Of a stretch of DNA of 64,000 bases, positions 51,087-59,581 are shown piece by piece (position 1 is the first letter of the stretch; the number at the start of each line of letters is the position of its first letter). Position numbers and translations under genes: made by a program. The stretch spans positions 1 through 64,000 of the forward strand of contig CANJZW010000010.1 of assembly GCA_947479475.1 (NCBI GenBank), read 5' to 3'. The DNA is from Chthoniobacteraceae bacterium. Lineage in GTDB: Bacteria; Verrucomicrobiota; Verrucomicrobiia; Chthoniobacterales; Chthoniobacteraceae. The notes beneath the pieces are model-generated. The model was not told the origin of the DNA, did not search any database, and saw only the letters and a list, made by a program, of their open reading frames with translations.

Positions 51087-52289
51087 TCACCGGCTCCAGA
51101 GGCGGCCGAACAAGCTTCCAAGTGATTTCCTTGAAGCCTCAGGCTGCATTGCCTGCGCATACTTGATGAGGCCGATCGCTGCGGAAAGCTGGGGATTCTC
51201 GTACGCAGAGGCGGGTCCGGACATGGCGTGGGCGTGCGTGAGACGGACAGGAACCCCGAAGACCTCTCCCGCGAGATCATCAATACCTTCTAAAAGACTG
51301 CAGCCGCCGGTCAGCAGGACGCCGCCGCCCAAGTAACGCAAGGCCTTGGCCGCCTCCAGTTCCCGCTTCACCAGTTCGAGCATTTCACGCACCCGGCACG
51401 CGATGATCGTGTTGAGCAGCTTACGCTCCACAACACACCCTGCAAAACCAGCCTCGGGCTTGAGCACGACCCGGCCCGCCGCCGGTTCTCCGGTCAGGAG
51501 CACCCCGCCCTCCTGCACTTTGAGCCACTCGGCGCGCGCCATCGGCAGGCGCAATCCCAAAGAAATGTCGTTCGTAATGTGGTCCCCTCCGACCGCGAGG
51601 CTTCCACAAACGGTGACCGCGCCGTGGTCGTAGGCGATAAAATCAGTGGTCCCCCCCCCCATGTCGATCATGACGGCGCCTGCGTTTTTCTGATCAGCGT
51701 TGAGAACAACCTGGGCAGCGGCAACCGCGTTAAAAACGGGTTGCGTCACCTCGACCCCGAGGCCTCGCACGCAATTGATGGAATTTCCGATCCGCTTGGA
51801 GGAGCCGTGAACGATCTGAAAATCCGCTTCCAGTCGGTTGCCCTGCAAGCCAACGGGATTGAGCACCTCGTCTTGTCCATCCACATAGTAGTGCTGCAAA
51901 ATGGAATGCAGGAAGCAATGATCCTGAGGAAGTTGAACGTTCCTCGCGGACTCCTGCACCTGCTGGATGTGCGACAAATAGACCTCGCCCTGATCCTCGG
52001 GAATCACTACGGAGCCACGGCTCTGAAAGGAACGAATGTGGGCGCCTGCAACCCCAAGGTACACTGCGCGAATATCCACATCGCTCGCCGTTTCCGCGTC
52101 AGCGAGGGCGTCGCGCACACAGCGCGCGGCCGTTTCGAGGTCCACGAGTTCACCTTTTCTCACGCCTCGCGACGGAGTCAGGCCGACGCCTAAAATGTGA
52201 ATCGGCTGGTCTGGGCGCACATCGCCTACCACCGCCGCCACTTTTGAGGTGCCAATTTCCAATCCGACAACAATCTGCTCTTTAGCCAT
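51087..52289 (-). CDS. ftsA: Cell division protein FtsA
   Basis: Actin-like ATPase of 400 residues that tethers FtsZ to the membrane. Phosphate 1 is VVGLEIGTSKVAAVVGD at residues 7-23, phosphate 2 is MIDMGGGTTDFIAYD, and the adenosine motif is around GGVLLTGGCSLLEGI. The 1C domain lies between. The C-terminus SRKSLGSLFGRLWSR is a typical amphipathic membrane helix. Its three glycine codons in the phosphate-2 loop form a run of ten G residues (51651-51660). The start overlaps the ftsQ 3' end by 8 bp, so the two are translationally coupled. Confidence 0.97.
   Translation of the reverse strand: MAKEQIVVGLEIGTSKVAAVVGDVRPDQPIHILGVGLTPSRGVRKGELVDLETAARCVRDALADAETASDVDIRAVYLGVAGAHIRSFQSRGSVVIPEDQGEVYLSHIQQVQESARNVQLPQDHCFLHSILQHYYVDGQDEVLNPVGLQGNRLEADFQIVHGSSKRIGNSINCVRGLGVEVTQPVFNAVAAAQVVLNADQKNAGAVMIDMGGGTTDFIAYDHGAVTVCGSLAVGGDHITNDISLGLRLPMARAEWLKVQEGGVLLTGEPAAGRVVLKPEAGFAGCVVERKLLNTIIACRVREMLELVKRELEAAKALRYLGGGVLLTGGCSLLEGIDDLAGEVFGVPVRLTHAHAMSGPASAYENPQLSAAIGLIKYAQAMQPEASRKSLGSLFGRLWSR
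51651..51660 (-). repeat. Ten-base G tract inside ftsA
   Basis: The tract encodes the GGG of the MIDMGGGTTD phosphate-2 loop. Gain or loss of one base would frameshift an essential gene. It may be a slippage site or a place to look for sequencing errors. Confidence 0.8.
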
Positions 52290-53922
52290 GGGGATTGAAC
52301 AGTTTCCTCAAGGTTTCGCTCGGAGGCAAGCTAGTCGATTCACTCTCGGAGAAATTTGTCGCCTTTGGCTTGGCGGCGGCCGGAAGAGTCGGCTTGAATT
52401 TCTCCGGTCTGGCTTCGCTGCGCTCGCGTTCCACCGGTTTTACAACGGTTTTCTCAGCCTTTGAAACTGGGGCGGCCTTGGGAGCCGCTTTTTTGGGGCG
52501 CTCCGGCTCCTCCTCTTCCTCCACCACCACGGGGCGCCTCTTGGGCTTCTCCATCTTCGGCTTCTCGATGGTGCGCGCCTCGGGCCGCTCCGCAGGGGGT
52601 AGCACGGGCGGGGGCGTCGTCACAAGTCGGGACAACTTAAAGGGGGACGGAGGCTCGGGCTTCGCGCGGGGTTCAGCGCGGGGTTCAGCGCGGGGTTCAG
52701 CGCGGGGTTCAGCGACCAGGGAGGGGATGACGGGCGGTTGGGCGGCGACGGGCGACGACCGAACCACAGAGGGGGCTGGAGGCGTTTTGAGCGACGTCTT
52801 GGCCGCGGATCTTGGGCTTGCGGGGGTTACCGCAGGAGCTGCCGCCGCACCTAAAGCAGGTGCAGGTTCGAGCGCGACGTCCGAAACTGCGGTGACTTTG
52901 GGCGGGACGAACGCCGAGGCTGGGACAGCCACCGGCCCTGGCACGCCGCCAGAGAGACCGCTTTGGACGACTGCGTTCGCATTATTTTTGCCGGCCCCCT
53001 TGCCCTTCACTGGTTTTGTTTCCGGCGGCGGGGCGACGGGTGCGGGTGCAAAAACGATAGGCACGCTACGCTCCAGCATGAGATTGACGGACTGGAATTC
53101 GCGCTGCGTGGGCTCAACGTAATCGATGATTTGGCGCAATCGAGAGAGCTGCCCCTCGATGTTCTCAAAGCCGAAGGTGACTTTGGCTTTGCGCTGGTCT
53201 GTCACCAGCAGACAATACCCTTTGCTGACATCCACCACACGCGGTTGCCAACGCAAGTCATCGGCGCTCAGTTTGATCAACTCGACGGCGGAAAAAGCCT
53301 CTGCGGTGGGGAGTTTTTGTCCGGGGGCGACATCCTCCATGACCACCCCGATCAGGACGGGCAGCGCCAGGTGTTCCGGCAAAACCTTCCGGGTGCGCAT
53401 CACGTACCCCCTTGTGTCCACGAGGAAAGCCTTCCCGTCCACCCCGAGTTCAGTATCTGCGGAGGGTGCCACCCACGCGATGGGCTGCCGCTCCGAAATT
53501 CGGACGTCAATGCGGCTGGGCAGAACCCGGCGCAGGTCCACGCGCTCAACCTGCGGCAGCAAATCGAGAGCCTTGCGCGACTTGGCGAGGTCTACGCTGA
53601 AGATGTTTTTGCCGTCCTGAATCTCCATGATTTCGAGAATTTGCGCACGGGTCAACAGTCCGTCGGTCGTGACCCTGATGTCATCCAAGGCGTAAGCGGG
53701 GTTTTCCCAGACCAGTTTTTTCAAGGCGAATTTGCTTCCGAAACCCACACTGGCAGCCAGGGTGACCAGAAAGATCGTCTTGAAGGCGGCGCCCATCTTT
53801 CGGCGCGACTGGCGCCTTTGTTCCTTGTCGGGGCGCGCCGTGACTTCCAGCAGGCTGTGCTGGCGTTTGGCGCCGCTGCGCTTGATTCGGCGGTTGGAGT
53901 TGGAGTTTGAAAAAAAGCTCAT
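52282..53922 (-). CDS. ftsQ: Cell division protein FtsQ with long C-terminal extension
   Basis: Bitopic inner-membrane divisome protein of 546 residues. A basic cytoplasmic N-terminus precedes the transmembrane helix (about 46-64), the POTRA domain (about 79-147, DDIRVTTDGLLTRAQILEIM) and the FtsQ beta domain to about 290. Residues 295-546 form a disordered extension rich in Pro, Ala, Glu and Lys, absent from normal FtsQ (about 250-300 residues). It includes four AEPR units and a Glu/Lys-rich part. The ATG at 53922 overlaps the ddl stop (ATGA). The C-terminal tail may bind peptidoglycan or partner proteins in the periplasm; that is an inference. Confidence 0.93.
   Translation of the reverse strand: MSFFSNSNSNRRIKRSGAKRQHSLLEVTARPDKEQRRQSRRKMGAAFKTIFLVTLAASVGFGSKFALKKLVWENPAYALDDIRVTTDGLLTRAQILEIMEIQDGKNIFSVDLAKSRKALDLLPQVERVDLRRVLPSRIDVRISERQPIAWVAPSADTELGVDGKAFLVDTRGYVMRTRKVLPEHLALPVLIGVVMEDVAPGQKLPTAEAFSAVELIKLSADDLRWQPRVVDVSKGYCLLVTDQRKAKVTFGFENIEGQLSRLRQIIDYVEPTQREFQSVNLMLERSVPIVFAPAPVAPPPETKPVKGKGAGKNNANAVVQSGLSGGVPGPVAVPASAFVPPKVTAVSDVALEPAPALGAAAAPAVTPASPRSAAKTSLKTPPAPSVVRSSPVAAQPPVIPSLVAEPRAEPRAEPRAEPRAKPEPPSPFKLSRLVTTPPPVLPPAERPEARTIEKPKMEKPKRRPVVVEEEEEPERPKKAAPKAAPVSKAEKTVVKPVERERSEARPEKFKPTLPAAAKPKATNFSESESTSLPPSETLRKLFNPHG
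52664..52711 (-). repeat. Four 12-bp tandem repeats in ftsQ
   Basis: Four identical 12-bp units (52664-52675, 52676-52687, 52688-52699, 52700-52711) encode consecutive AEPR units in the disordered C-terminal extension of FtsQ. A whole-unit change in copy number would keep the frame. Confidence 0.95.
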
Positions 53923-54863
53923 TTCGCTGAGGGTCTTTGCAACGAACGGGTGATTACTTCTGCACAAAGCTGGGCGTACGATATTCCAGCGGCGGCGGCG
54001 GCCTCGGGGAGGAGGCTGACTTGGGTCATCCCTGGAATGGTGTTAATTTCGAGCACGACGGGACCCATTTTTTCACTGAGGAGGAAGTCGACGCGGGAAT
54101 ACACCTCCAAACCGAGGGCACGGTGTGCGGCGAGCGCCATTTTTTGGACATTGCGAGCGATCTCGGGTTCCAGCGGCGCCGGGCACCAATGATCGGCCCC
54201 TGCTGCCTGAGGGTTGAGAAAGGGGTACTTGTTTTTAAAGTCGTAAAAGCCCTGTTTGGGGGAGATCTCGACGACAGGCAAAGCCGTTTCCCCCAGAATT
54301 CCCACCGTTAATTCGCGGCCGCTTACGTACTCCTCCACCAGAATTTCAGAGGCGTAGCTGCGGACATCCCGCAAACGGGCTTCAATCTCCCCCTGTTCGC
54401 GCACGATATACACCCCGACGCTTGACCCCTCTTTGGGCGCCTTCAGGACAAAGGGCAGAGGCAGCGTGGGCTGTTCATCCCCACGCAGCACCTCAAAAAG
54501 CGCCGTGGGAACGCCGCGCTCGAGGAGGCGGCGTTTGGTGGCAATTTTGTCGATGGCGAGCTCACTTCCGGCGACTCCCTCCCCTGTGTAGGGCACGCCG
54601 CGGGCCTCCAGAATCCGCTGGAGTTGGCCATCCTCGCCAAAAGTGCCATGAATGACGTTGAAAACCAGATCGATGCCTGGAGGCAGCTCAAAGTTGGGTC
54701 CGTGGACATCGACCTCCACAACGTCGACCCCGAGGCTTCGCAGGGCTGCCGACACGCCGGCGCCGGAAGCGAGCGAGACGGGTCGTTCCGAACCGGGGCC
54801 GCCCATGAGAACGGCGATTCGTTTTCCCGCAAGTGATGAATGGCCAGCGGCCGGGTTAAGCAT
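53919..54863 (-). CDS. ddl: D-alanine--D-alanine ligase
   Basis: ATP-grasp ligase of 314 residues that makes the D-Ala-D-Ala dipeptide for MurF. Features are RIAVLMGGPGSERPVSLASG at the N-terminus, the FNVIHGTFGEDGQLQRILE block, PYTGEGVAGSELAIDK, the GSSVGVY loop, and EINTIPGMTQVSLLP at the end, which binds magnesium and substrate. The ATG at 54863 overlaps the murC-murB stop by 8 bp; the longer frame adds 29 residues without family match. The 3' end overlaps ftsQ by 4 bp. Confidence 0.97.
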   Translation of the reverse strand: MLNPAAGHSSLAGKRIAVLMGGPGSERPVSLASGAGVSAALRSLGVDVVEVDVHGPNFELPPGIDLVFNVIHGTFGEDGQLQRILEARGVPYTGEGVAGSELAIDKIATKRRLLERGVPTALFEVLRGDEQPTLPLPFVLKAPKEGSSVGVYIVREQGEIEARLRDVRSYASEILVEEYVSGRELTVGILGETALPVVEISPKQGFYDFKNKYPFLNPQAAGADHWCPAPLEPEIARNVQKMALAAHRALGLEVYSRVDFLLSEKMGPVVLEINTIPGMTQVSLLPEAAAAAGISYAQLCAEVITRSLQRPSAK

Positions 54864-57288
54864 AAAGACCTTTCTGTTCGCCCACGATTTGAACCTCCGT
54901 TTCAAGCCGGATCCCCCGCGTCTGCCAGGCCGACTCCTTGACCCGCTCAATGAGGGTCAGCATTTCCTCCGCACTTGCATGCCGGTCGTTGACAAGGAAA
55001 TTGCCATGCACCTCCGACACACGCGCCCCACCCTCCCTCGCACCCTTGAGACCAAGCTCTTCGATGAGCCTGCCTGCGGGAATGCCCTCGGGGTTTTTAA
55101 AAATGCAGCCTGCGCTGGACTCCCTTGGCTGCGAGCTTTTGCGCTTCTGCATCGAATTGTCTAATTTTCTCTCAATTTCCTCTGGGGAGGAGACCGTTCC
55201 AAAAAAGGTGGCGGAGACGGCGTAGTTTTCCCGCAAAAACGGCACGCTGCGATACAAGACCTCGCACTCCTCCGGGGTGCGGGTGTGAAACTCGCCCTTG
55301 GCGTCCACATAACGCAGGCTCACCACTTGCGAAAACGTATCAGCTCCCATGGCGCCGGCATTCATGCGCAGAGCGCCGCCCACGTTGCCGGGAATTCCTT
55401 CAAACCACTCAAAGCCGCCGATCCCGGCGTCCCTCGCCGCCAGGGCGAGTTCTTTTTGGCGCACGCCAACTCCAGCCGTGATGCGGTTCTCCCGCACCTC
55501 CAGACGCCGGAACTCGCCCCGCCCCAAGTAAACGACGACCCCACGAATTCCCCCATCGCGCACCAGTAAATTCGAGCCGCGGCCAATCACAAAAAGCGGC
55601 AAAGCCTGCTCAGAACAATGGTGAACAAGACGCGCAAAACCCTCCTCCGTCTCGGGCTCCAGCCAATACTGGGCCGGGCCGCCGATACGAAGCGTGGTGT
55701 GTTTTGCCAGGGGTTCGTAGAGGCGGGCCTGCCCCTTGCCCATGACCTGCTGCAACCCTTCGAGCACGGCCAGATCGTGGGCCAGGTGTTTGGCCTGCTC
55801 GTGAATATTTCCGGCCCCGAGCGTCACCACGCAGTCCCCGGGCTGTAAGCTGCGGCCAACCTCCAGAAGCATTTTTGCCCGGTCGGGTTCGTAGCGGCCT
55901 CCTGTGTGCCCTGCATTGAGCATTTCCTCCACAATGGAATTCCCGGAAACTCCCTCCAGCGGCACCTCGCTCGCGGCATAGATTCCAGTCACCCAAACTT
56001 CGGCGGCGTCTCCAAAAGCCCGCCCAAAATCCTCCTTCAGCGCGGCCGTGCGCGTGTATCTGTGGGGCTGGAACATCACCAGCACCCTGCCCGTTCCCGC
56101 ATTACGCACCGCCGCCAAAGTGGCTTTCACCTCTGTGGGATGGTGCCCGTAATCGTCCACGACCATGTACTGCGCCGAACGGTACTTAATTTCAAAACGC
56201 CGCCGCGCCCCCCTGAAACTATCAAGAGCCTTGGTGACCGTGGCAAAGGGCACGCCCAGCTCACAGGCGAGCGCCACCACGCTGACGGCATTGCTAGCAT
56301 TGTGCCGACCGGGAATATTGAGCGTGACCGCCCCAAGTGGCACTCCGTTTCTCAGGACGCGAAAATGGGTTTGAAAAGCCTTCAGATGCACTTCGTCAAA
56401 ACGGTAAACCGACTCCTCCGCTTCCCCATAGGAAATAGCCCGGGGTTGGTCTGCGCATAAACGCGCCGCGTGCGGATCATCCGCACAATAAAAAACGATC
56501 CCGCGGGTTTGCCGGAGCAAACGCCGAAACACGGCATCGATAGCGTCCAGATTTTTGTAAAAATCAAGGTGCTCCTCCTCGACGTTTAAAACGATGGAGT
56601 GTTCGGGTTCATAAAGGGCGAGGGTGCCGTCGCTTTCATCCCCCTCCGCTACGAACCACTCCCCATCAGCCCAGTGAGCGTTGACGCCAAGAACGGGGAT
56701 TTCAGCCCCCACGTAGTGGGAAGGATTAAGACCGGCTGCCCGTAGCACATGCGCGGCCATGGCCGAAGTGGTGGTTTTGCCATGCATGCCGGCCACAACA
56801 ATGCCACGACGGCAAGCAAGCAGCCCGGCAAGAGCCTCCGCCCTGCGGACCATCGGTTTCCCAGACTCCCTGGCCGCCGCATAATCAGCGTGCTCGGCGC
56901 GGATTGCCGAGGAATAAACAACCAGTTCCGCCTCCAAAACCGCCTGCGGTTGGGCCGGCGAGTGGAAGTCGAGCCCCACGGAGCGCAGACGGTCCACCTC
57001 CACGGTGGTGACCTTGTCCGAGCCACTCACTCGATGGCCCAAGGAAAGCAACAGGGCGGCGATGCCGCTCATGCCGGAGCCCGCCACCCCAATAAGGTGG
57101 ACACGGCGAACTCCCGTCCTCAACCACACCCCAAGGGCGGCGGGTTCGTACCCTGGCGGAACCGTGTTCGCCGAGTTCCCAGCCGCAATGTTGCCCCCTG
57201 CAACAGCCGCAATGTTGCTCACTGCAACAGCCGCAGTATTGCCCACGGCTAAGGGGACCGTGTTTGCTTCGGTGAATGTCGCTGTCAT
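54856..57288 (-). CDS. murC-murB: Fused UDP-MurNAc-L-alanine ligase / UDP-MurNAc dehydrogenase (MurC-MurB)
   Basis: A natural fusion of 810 residues. An N-terminal 45-residue low-complexity extension is followed by MurC (about 60-510) with HLIGVAGSGMSG, the P-loop GMHGKTTT (167-174) and the DDYGHHPTEV segment. MurB (about 525-810) has LRIGGPAQYWLEP and GRGSNLLVRDGG. In the MurB active site the usual Ser of GS-x-F-K-N is Cys728 (SAGCIFKNP). MurC adds L-Ala to UDP-MurNAc, and MurB reduces UDP-GlcNAc-enolpyruvate. Such fusions are known in verrucomicrobia and chlamydiae in varying form. The ATG at 57288 overlaps the murG stop (ATGA). Confidence 0.96.
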   Translation of the reverse strand: MTATFTEANTVPLAVGNTAAVAVSNIAAVAGGNIAAGNSANTVPPGYEPAALGVWLRTGVRRVHLIGVAGSGMSGIAALLLSLGHRVSGSDKVTTVEVDRLRSVGLDFHSPAQPQAVLEAELVVYSSAIRAEHADYAAARESGKPMVRRAEALAGLLACRRGIVVAGMHGKTTTSAMAAHVLRAAGLNPSHYVGAEIPVLGVNAHWADGEWFVAEGDESDGTLALYEPEHSIVLNVEEEHLDFYKNLDAIDAVFRRLLRQTRGIVFYCADDPHAARLCADQPRAISYGEAEESVYRFDEVHLKAFQTHFRVLRNGVPLGAVTLNIPGRHNASNAVSVVALACELGVPFATVTKALDSFRGARRRFEIKYRSAQYMVVDDYGHHPTEVKATLAAVRNAGTGRVLVMFQPHRYTRTAALKEDFGRAFGDAAEVWVTGIYAASEVPLEGVSGNSIVEEMLNAGHTGGRYEPDRAKMLLEVGRSLQPGDCVVTLGAGNIHEQAKHLAHDLAVLEGLQQVMGKGQARLYEPLAKHTTLRIGGPAQYWLEPETEEGFARLVHHCSEQALPLFVIGRGSNLLVRDGGIRGVVVYLGRGEFRRLEVRENRITAGVGVRQKELALAARDAGIGGFEWFEGIPGNVGGALRMNAGAMGADTFSQVVSLRYVDAKGEFHTRTPEECEVLYRSVPFLRENYAVSATFFGTVSSPEEIERKLDNSMQKRKSSQPRESSAGCIFKNPEGIPAGRLIEELGLKGAREGGARVSEVHGNFLVNDRHASAEEMLTLIERVKESAWQTRGIRLETEVQIVGEQKGLYA
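57182..57253 (-). repeat. Three 24-bp tandem repeats in the MurC N-terminus
   Basis: Units lie at 57182-57205, 57206-57229 and 57230-57253, increasingly diverged. They encode an eight-residue Ala/Val/Asn-rich unit in the N-terminal extension that precedes the MurC Rossmann domain. The frame is kept. Confidence 0.88.
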
Positions 57289-58388
57289 TTCCGGGGACCT
57301 CCCACCGCTTCTAAAAGGATTTGAGCTACGCGCTGCGCCGCGTCCTTGGAGGAGAGTGCGGCGCAGGCTGCTGCCATGTGCTGGCGGCATCCCGGTTCGT
57401 CTAAAATCCGGGTCATCTCTGCGACCAAACGTGCTCCCGAAGCCTCTCCCTCGGGCAAAAGCACCGCGGCTCCGGCGTCAGCAAAAACGCGTGCGTTAAA
57501 GGTTTGATGATCGTCGGCCGCGTAGGGATAGGGAATCAGAATGGAAGGCAGACCGAAAAATGCCAGTTCCGTCAAAGACGCCGCCCCGGAACGCGCCACG
57601 GAGAGATCCGCCGCACAATAGGCGTCCTGCATCGCATGATGGAAGGCGCCGGTCCAAGCTGGGATTTCCGCCTTCCGATAAAAGGCGCGGACGGCGGCTT
57701 CATCTGCCTGTCCTGTGATGTGAATAAACTGGAGACGGCCCGCCCCGATTTGGGCGGCGGCTTCCATGATCGCCATATTGATGCCGCTGGCTCCCTGGCT
57801 TCCGCCCATCACTAACACTGTGGGCAAGTGGGGTTGAAGACCGAACCGTTGCAATGCCTCCGCCTTGGAGGGATTCTGTTCGCACAACGCCTGGCGCACA
57901 GGTGTGCCCGTGAATGTGCAGGCTAGGGAACCCAGATGCTCCTGGCTCTGATTGAATCCGACTAGGAGCCCCCCTGCGAGACGGCCGTTTAAGCGGTTTG
58001 CTTTTCCCGGAAAAACGTTGGACTCGTGTACGAAAACGGGAAGGCCCCTGAGTCGGCCAGCCAAAATCGGAGCCGTGGAGGTGAACCCGCCCATTCCCAG
58101 AACGGCGGCCGGTTGGAACTCGGCAAAAAGGCGGCGGCAATGGAGGATTCCGGTGGCAAAACGGCCAAGAAAACCGAAGGTGGCGAGAGAGAAGCCGCGG
58201 GGCAACCCCATCCCGGGGAGACGTTCGATTCGAAATTCGGAGCGCCCCTCGGTGGCCACGGCATCGATGTGTTTTTCCGAGGTCAACACCATGACTTCAT
58301 GGCCCGCCTTATGGAGAACCTCAGCCACCGCTAGCCCTGGAAAGAGATGTCCACCCGTACCGCCGGCTGCGATCGCAAAACGGCTCAT
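57285..58388 (-). CDS. murG: UDP-GlcNAc transferase MurG
   Basis: Peripheral inner-membrane GT28 glycosyltransferase of 367 residues that adds GlcNAc to lipid I, giving lipid II. Motifs are AAGGTGGHLFPGLAVAE with the glycine-rich loop (GGTGGH at 9-14), GMGGFTSTAPILAGRL, VFVHESNVFPGKANR, VLVMGGSQGASGINM and the ARSGAASLTELAFFGLPSIL donor site. The ATG at 58388 overlaps the ftsW stop (ATGA). A much longer open frame upstream of it lies antisense or out of frame to ftsW and does not fit the family. Confidence 0.97.
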   Translation of the reverse strand: MSRFAIAAGGTGGHLFPGLAVAEVLHKAGHEVMVLTSEKHIDAVATEGRSEFRIERLPGMGLPRGFSLATFGFLGRFATGILHCRRLFAEFQPAAVLGMGGFTSTAPILAGRLRGLPVFVHESNVFPGKANRLNGRLAGGLLVGFNQSQEHLGSLACTFTGTPVRQALCEQNPSKAEALQRFGLQPHLPTVLVMGGSQGASGINMAIMEAAAQIGAGRLQFIHITGQADEAAVRAFYRKAEIPAWTGAFHHAMQDAYCAADLSVARSGAASLTELAFFGLPSILIPYPYAADDHQTFNARVFADAGAAVLLPEGEASGARLVAEMTRILDEPGCRQHMAAACAALSSKDAAQRVAQILLEAVGGPRK

Positions 58389-59539
58389 AGTCGGACCACC
58401 TTGTTCTGTGCCTGAAGCGCCATCTCCATCTGCTCCATGTGTTGCTCCTCTTGTTCGCTCACCCCCTGCCGGTAGATGTTCAACAATACACCCACGCTCG
58501 CCAAACAAAAGGCAAGGTTCGAACCTCCGTACGAAATGAAAGGCAGCGGGAGCCCTTTGTTGGGAAGGAGTTCCGTGGTCACCCCCAAGTTCACAGCCGC
58601 CTGCATGGCAATAAGAAGCACCATGCCCATGCCCATCAGAAGCCCGGCTCTGTCGCGCGCTTTCACGGCAATCGACATTCCAGCCAGGATGAAAACAAGA
58701 TAAGCGAAAACAACGCCCAAGGTGCCGGCAAGACCCAGTTCCTCCCCGATCACAGGAAAGATAAAGTCGGTGTGAGCGAAAGGCAGATAGAGCAGTTTTT
58801 GACGGCCGTTTCCGAGCCCAAGCCCGGTGATTCCGCCGCTCCCAAGGGCAATCAGCCCCTGCTGGGTTTGGTAGGCGTCGGCGGGGTATTTTTCCGGATG
58901 CAAAAAGGCCAGAAAACGGCCCGTTCTTTCGGGTAAAAAAGCAATGGCGGAGGCAATCCCCAAAACACCCATGGTACAGACGGAGAGAACATATCTCCAA
59001 CGCGAGCCCGCGATGAACGCCATGATGATCGCCGTAGCCCCGATGAGCGAAGTCGAACCGACGTCCACTTCGATCACGGTCCAAAACATCAACAGAGCCA
59101 CACAGCCGAGCGGCACGATAAAGCCTCGAATGAACTCCCTCTCGACGCGATCTTCCTGCGAGTACCACCAAGACAACAAACAGACGGTGGCAAATTTAGC
59201 CAATTCCGAGGGCTGAAATGTGAAGGCCGCCAGACGAATCCACCGCCTGGATCCATTAATCTTCGCACCGATGTGCGGAATAAAACAACAGATCAGAAGA
59301 ACCAGTGAGATCCCGTAAATATAGGGCCACTTATTGACCCAGAAATGATAATCCACCCGCGATAAAACCAGACACAGCCCCACCCCGACCCCCATCCACA
59401 TCAGTTGATGATAGACGAAAAAGTGCGGCCTTCCATGAGCGTCCTGAGAGAACTCGCCAGTGCTCGCAAGCATGACGATCCCCAACGCCAACAGGCCACC
59501 AACGGCCAGTAAAAGAAGGAGGACGCTCCGGCGATTCAT
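58385..59539 (-). CDS. ftsW: SEDS glycosyltransferase FtsW
   Basis: Integral membrane peptidoglycan polymerase of the divisome, 384 residues with about ten hydrophobic segments, the normal size. Visible SEDS features are LASTGEFSQDAHGRPHFF near the start, RRWIRLAAFTFQPSELAKFA, PEKYPADAYQTQQGLIALGS, GLGLGNGRQKLLYLPFAHTD, FPVIGEELGLAG and LPLPFISYGGSNL, which matches the conserved loop at the end of the family. Its partner class b PBP (FtsI) is not in the window. The ATG at 59539 follows the LysM gene by 42 bp. Confidence 0.96.
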   Translation of the reverse strand: MNRRSVLLLLLAVGGLLALGIVMLASTGEFSQDAHGRPHFFVYHQLMWMGVGVGLCLVLSRVDYHFWVNKWPYIYGISLVLLICCFIPHIGAKINGSRRWIRLAAFTFQPSELAKFATVCLLSWWYSQEDRVEREFIRGFIVPLGCVALLMFWTVIEVDVGSTSLIGATAIIMAFIAGSRWRYVLSVCTMGVLGIASAIAFLPERTGRFLAFLHPEKYPADAYQTQQGLIALGSGGITGLGLGNGRQKLLYLPFAHTDFIFPVIGEELGLAGTLGVVFAYLVFILAGMSIAVKARDRAGLLMGMGMVLLIAMQAAVNLGVTTELLPNKGLPLPFISYGGSNLAFCLASVGVLLNIYRQGVSEQEEQHMEQMEMALQAQNKVVRL

Positions 59540-59581
59540 TTGGGTGTTTTCCCTTTTTTGCGGTGCCCAGGTTCAAAAGGC

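Noticed and set aside
52295-53910. Long rightward open frames antisense to ftsQ
   Set aside because: Low-complexity Gly/Ser-rich and other products that mirror the repeat-rich ftsQ codons; no start signal and no family resemblance.
57285-59171. A 628-codon reading frame that would extend MurG at its N-terminus
   Set aside because: The first 260 residues overlap ftsW in another frame and have no similarity to MurG; the family start at 58388 overlaps the ftsW stop in the standard way.
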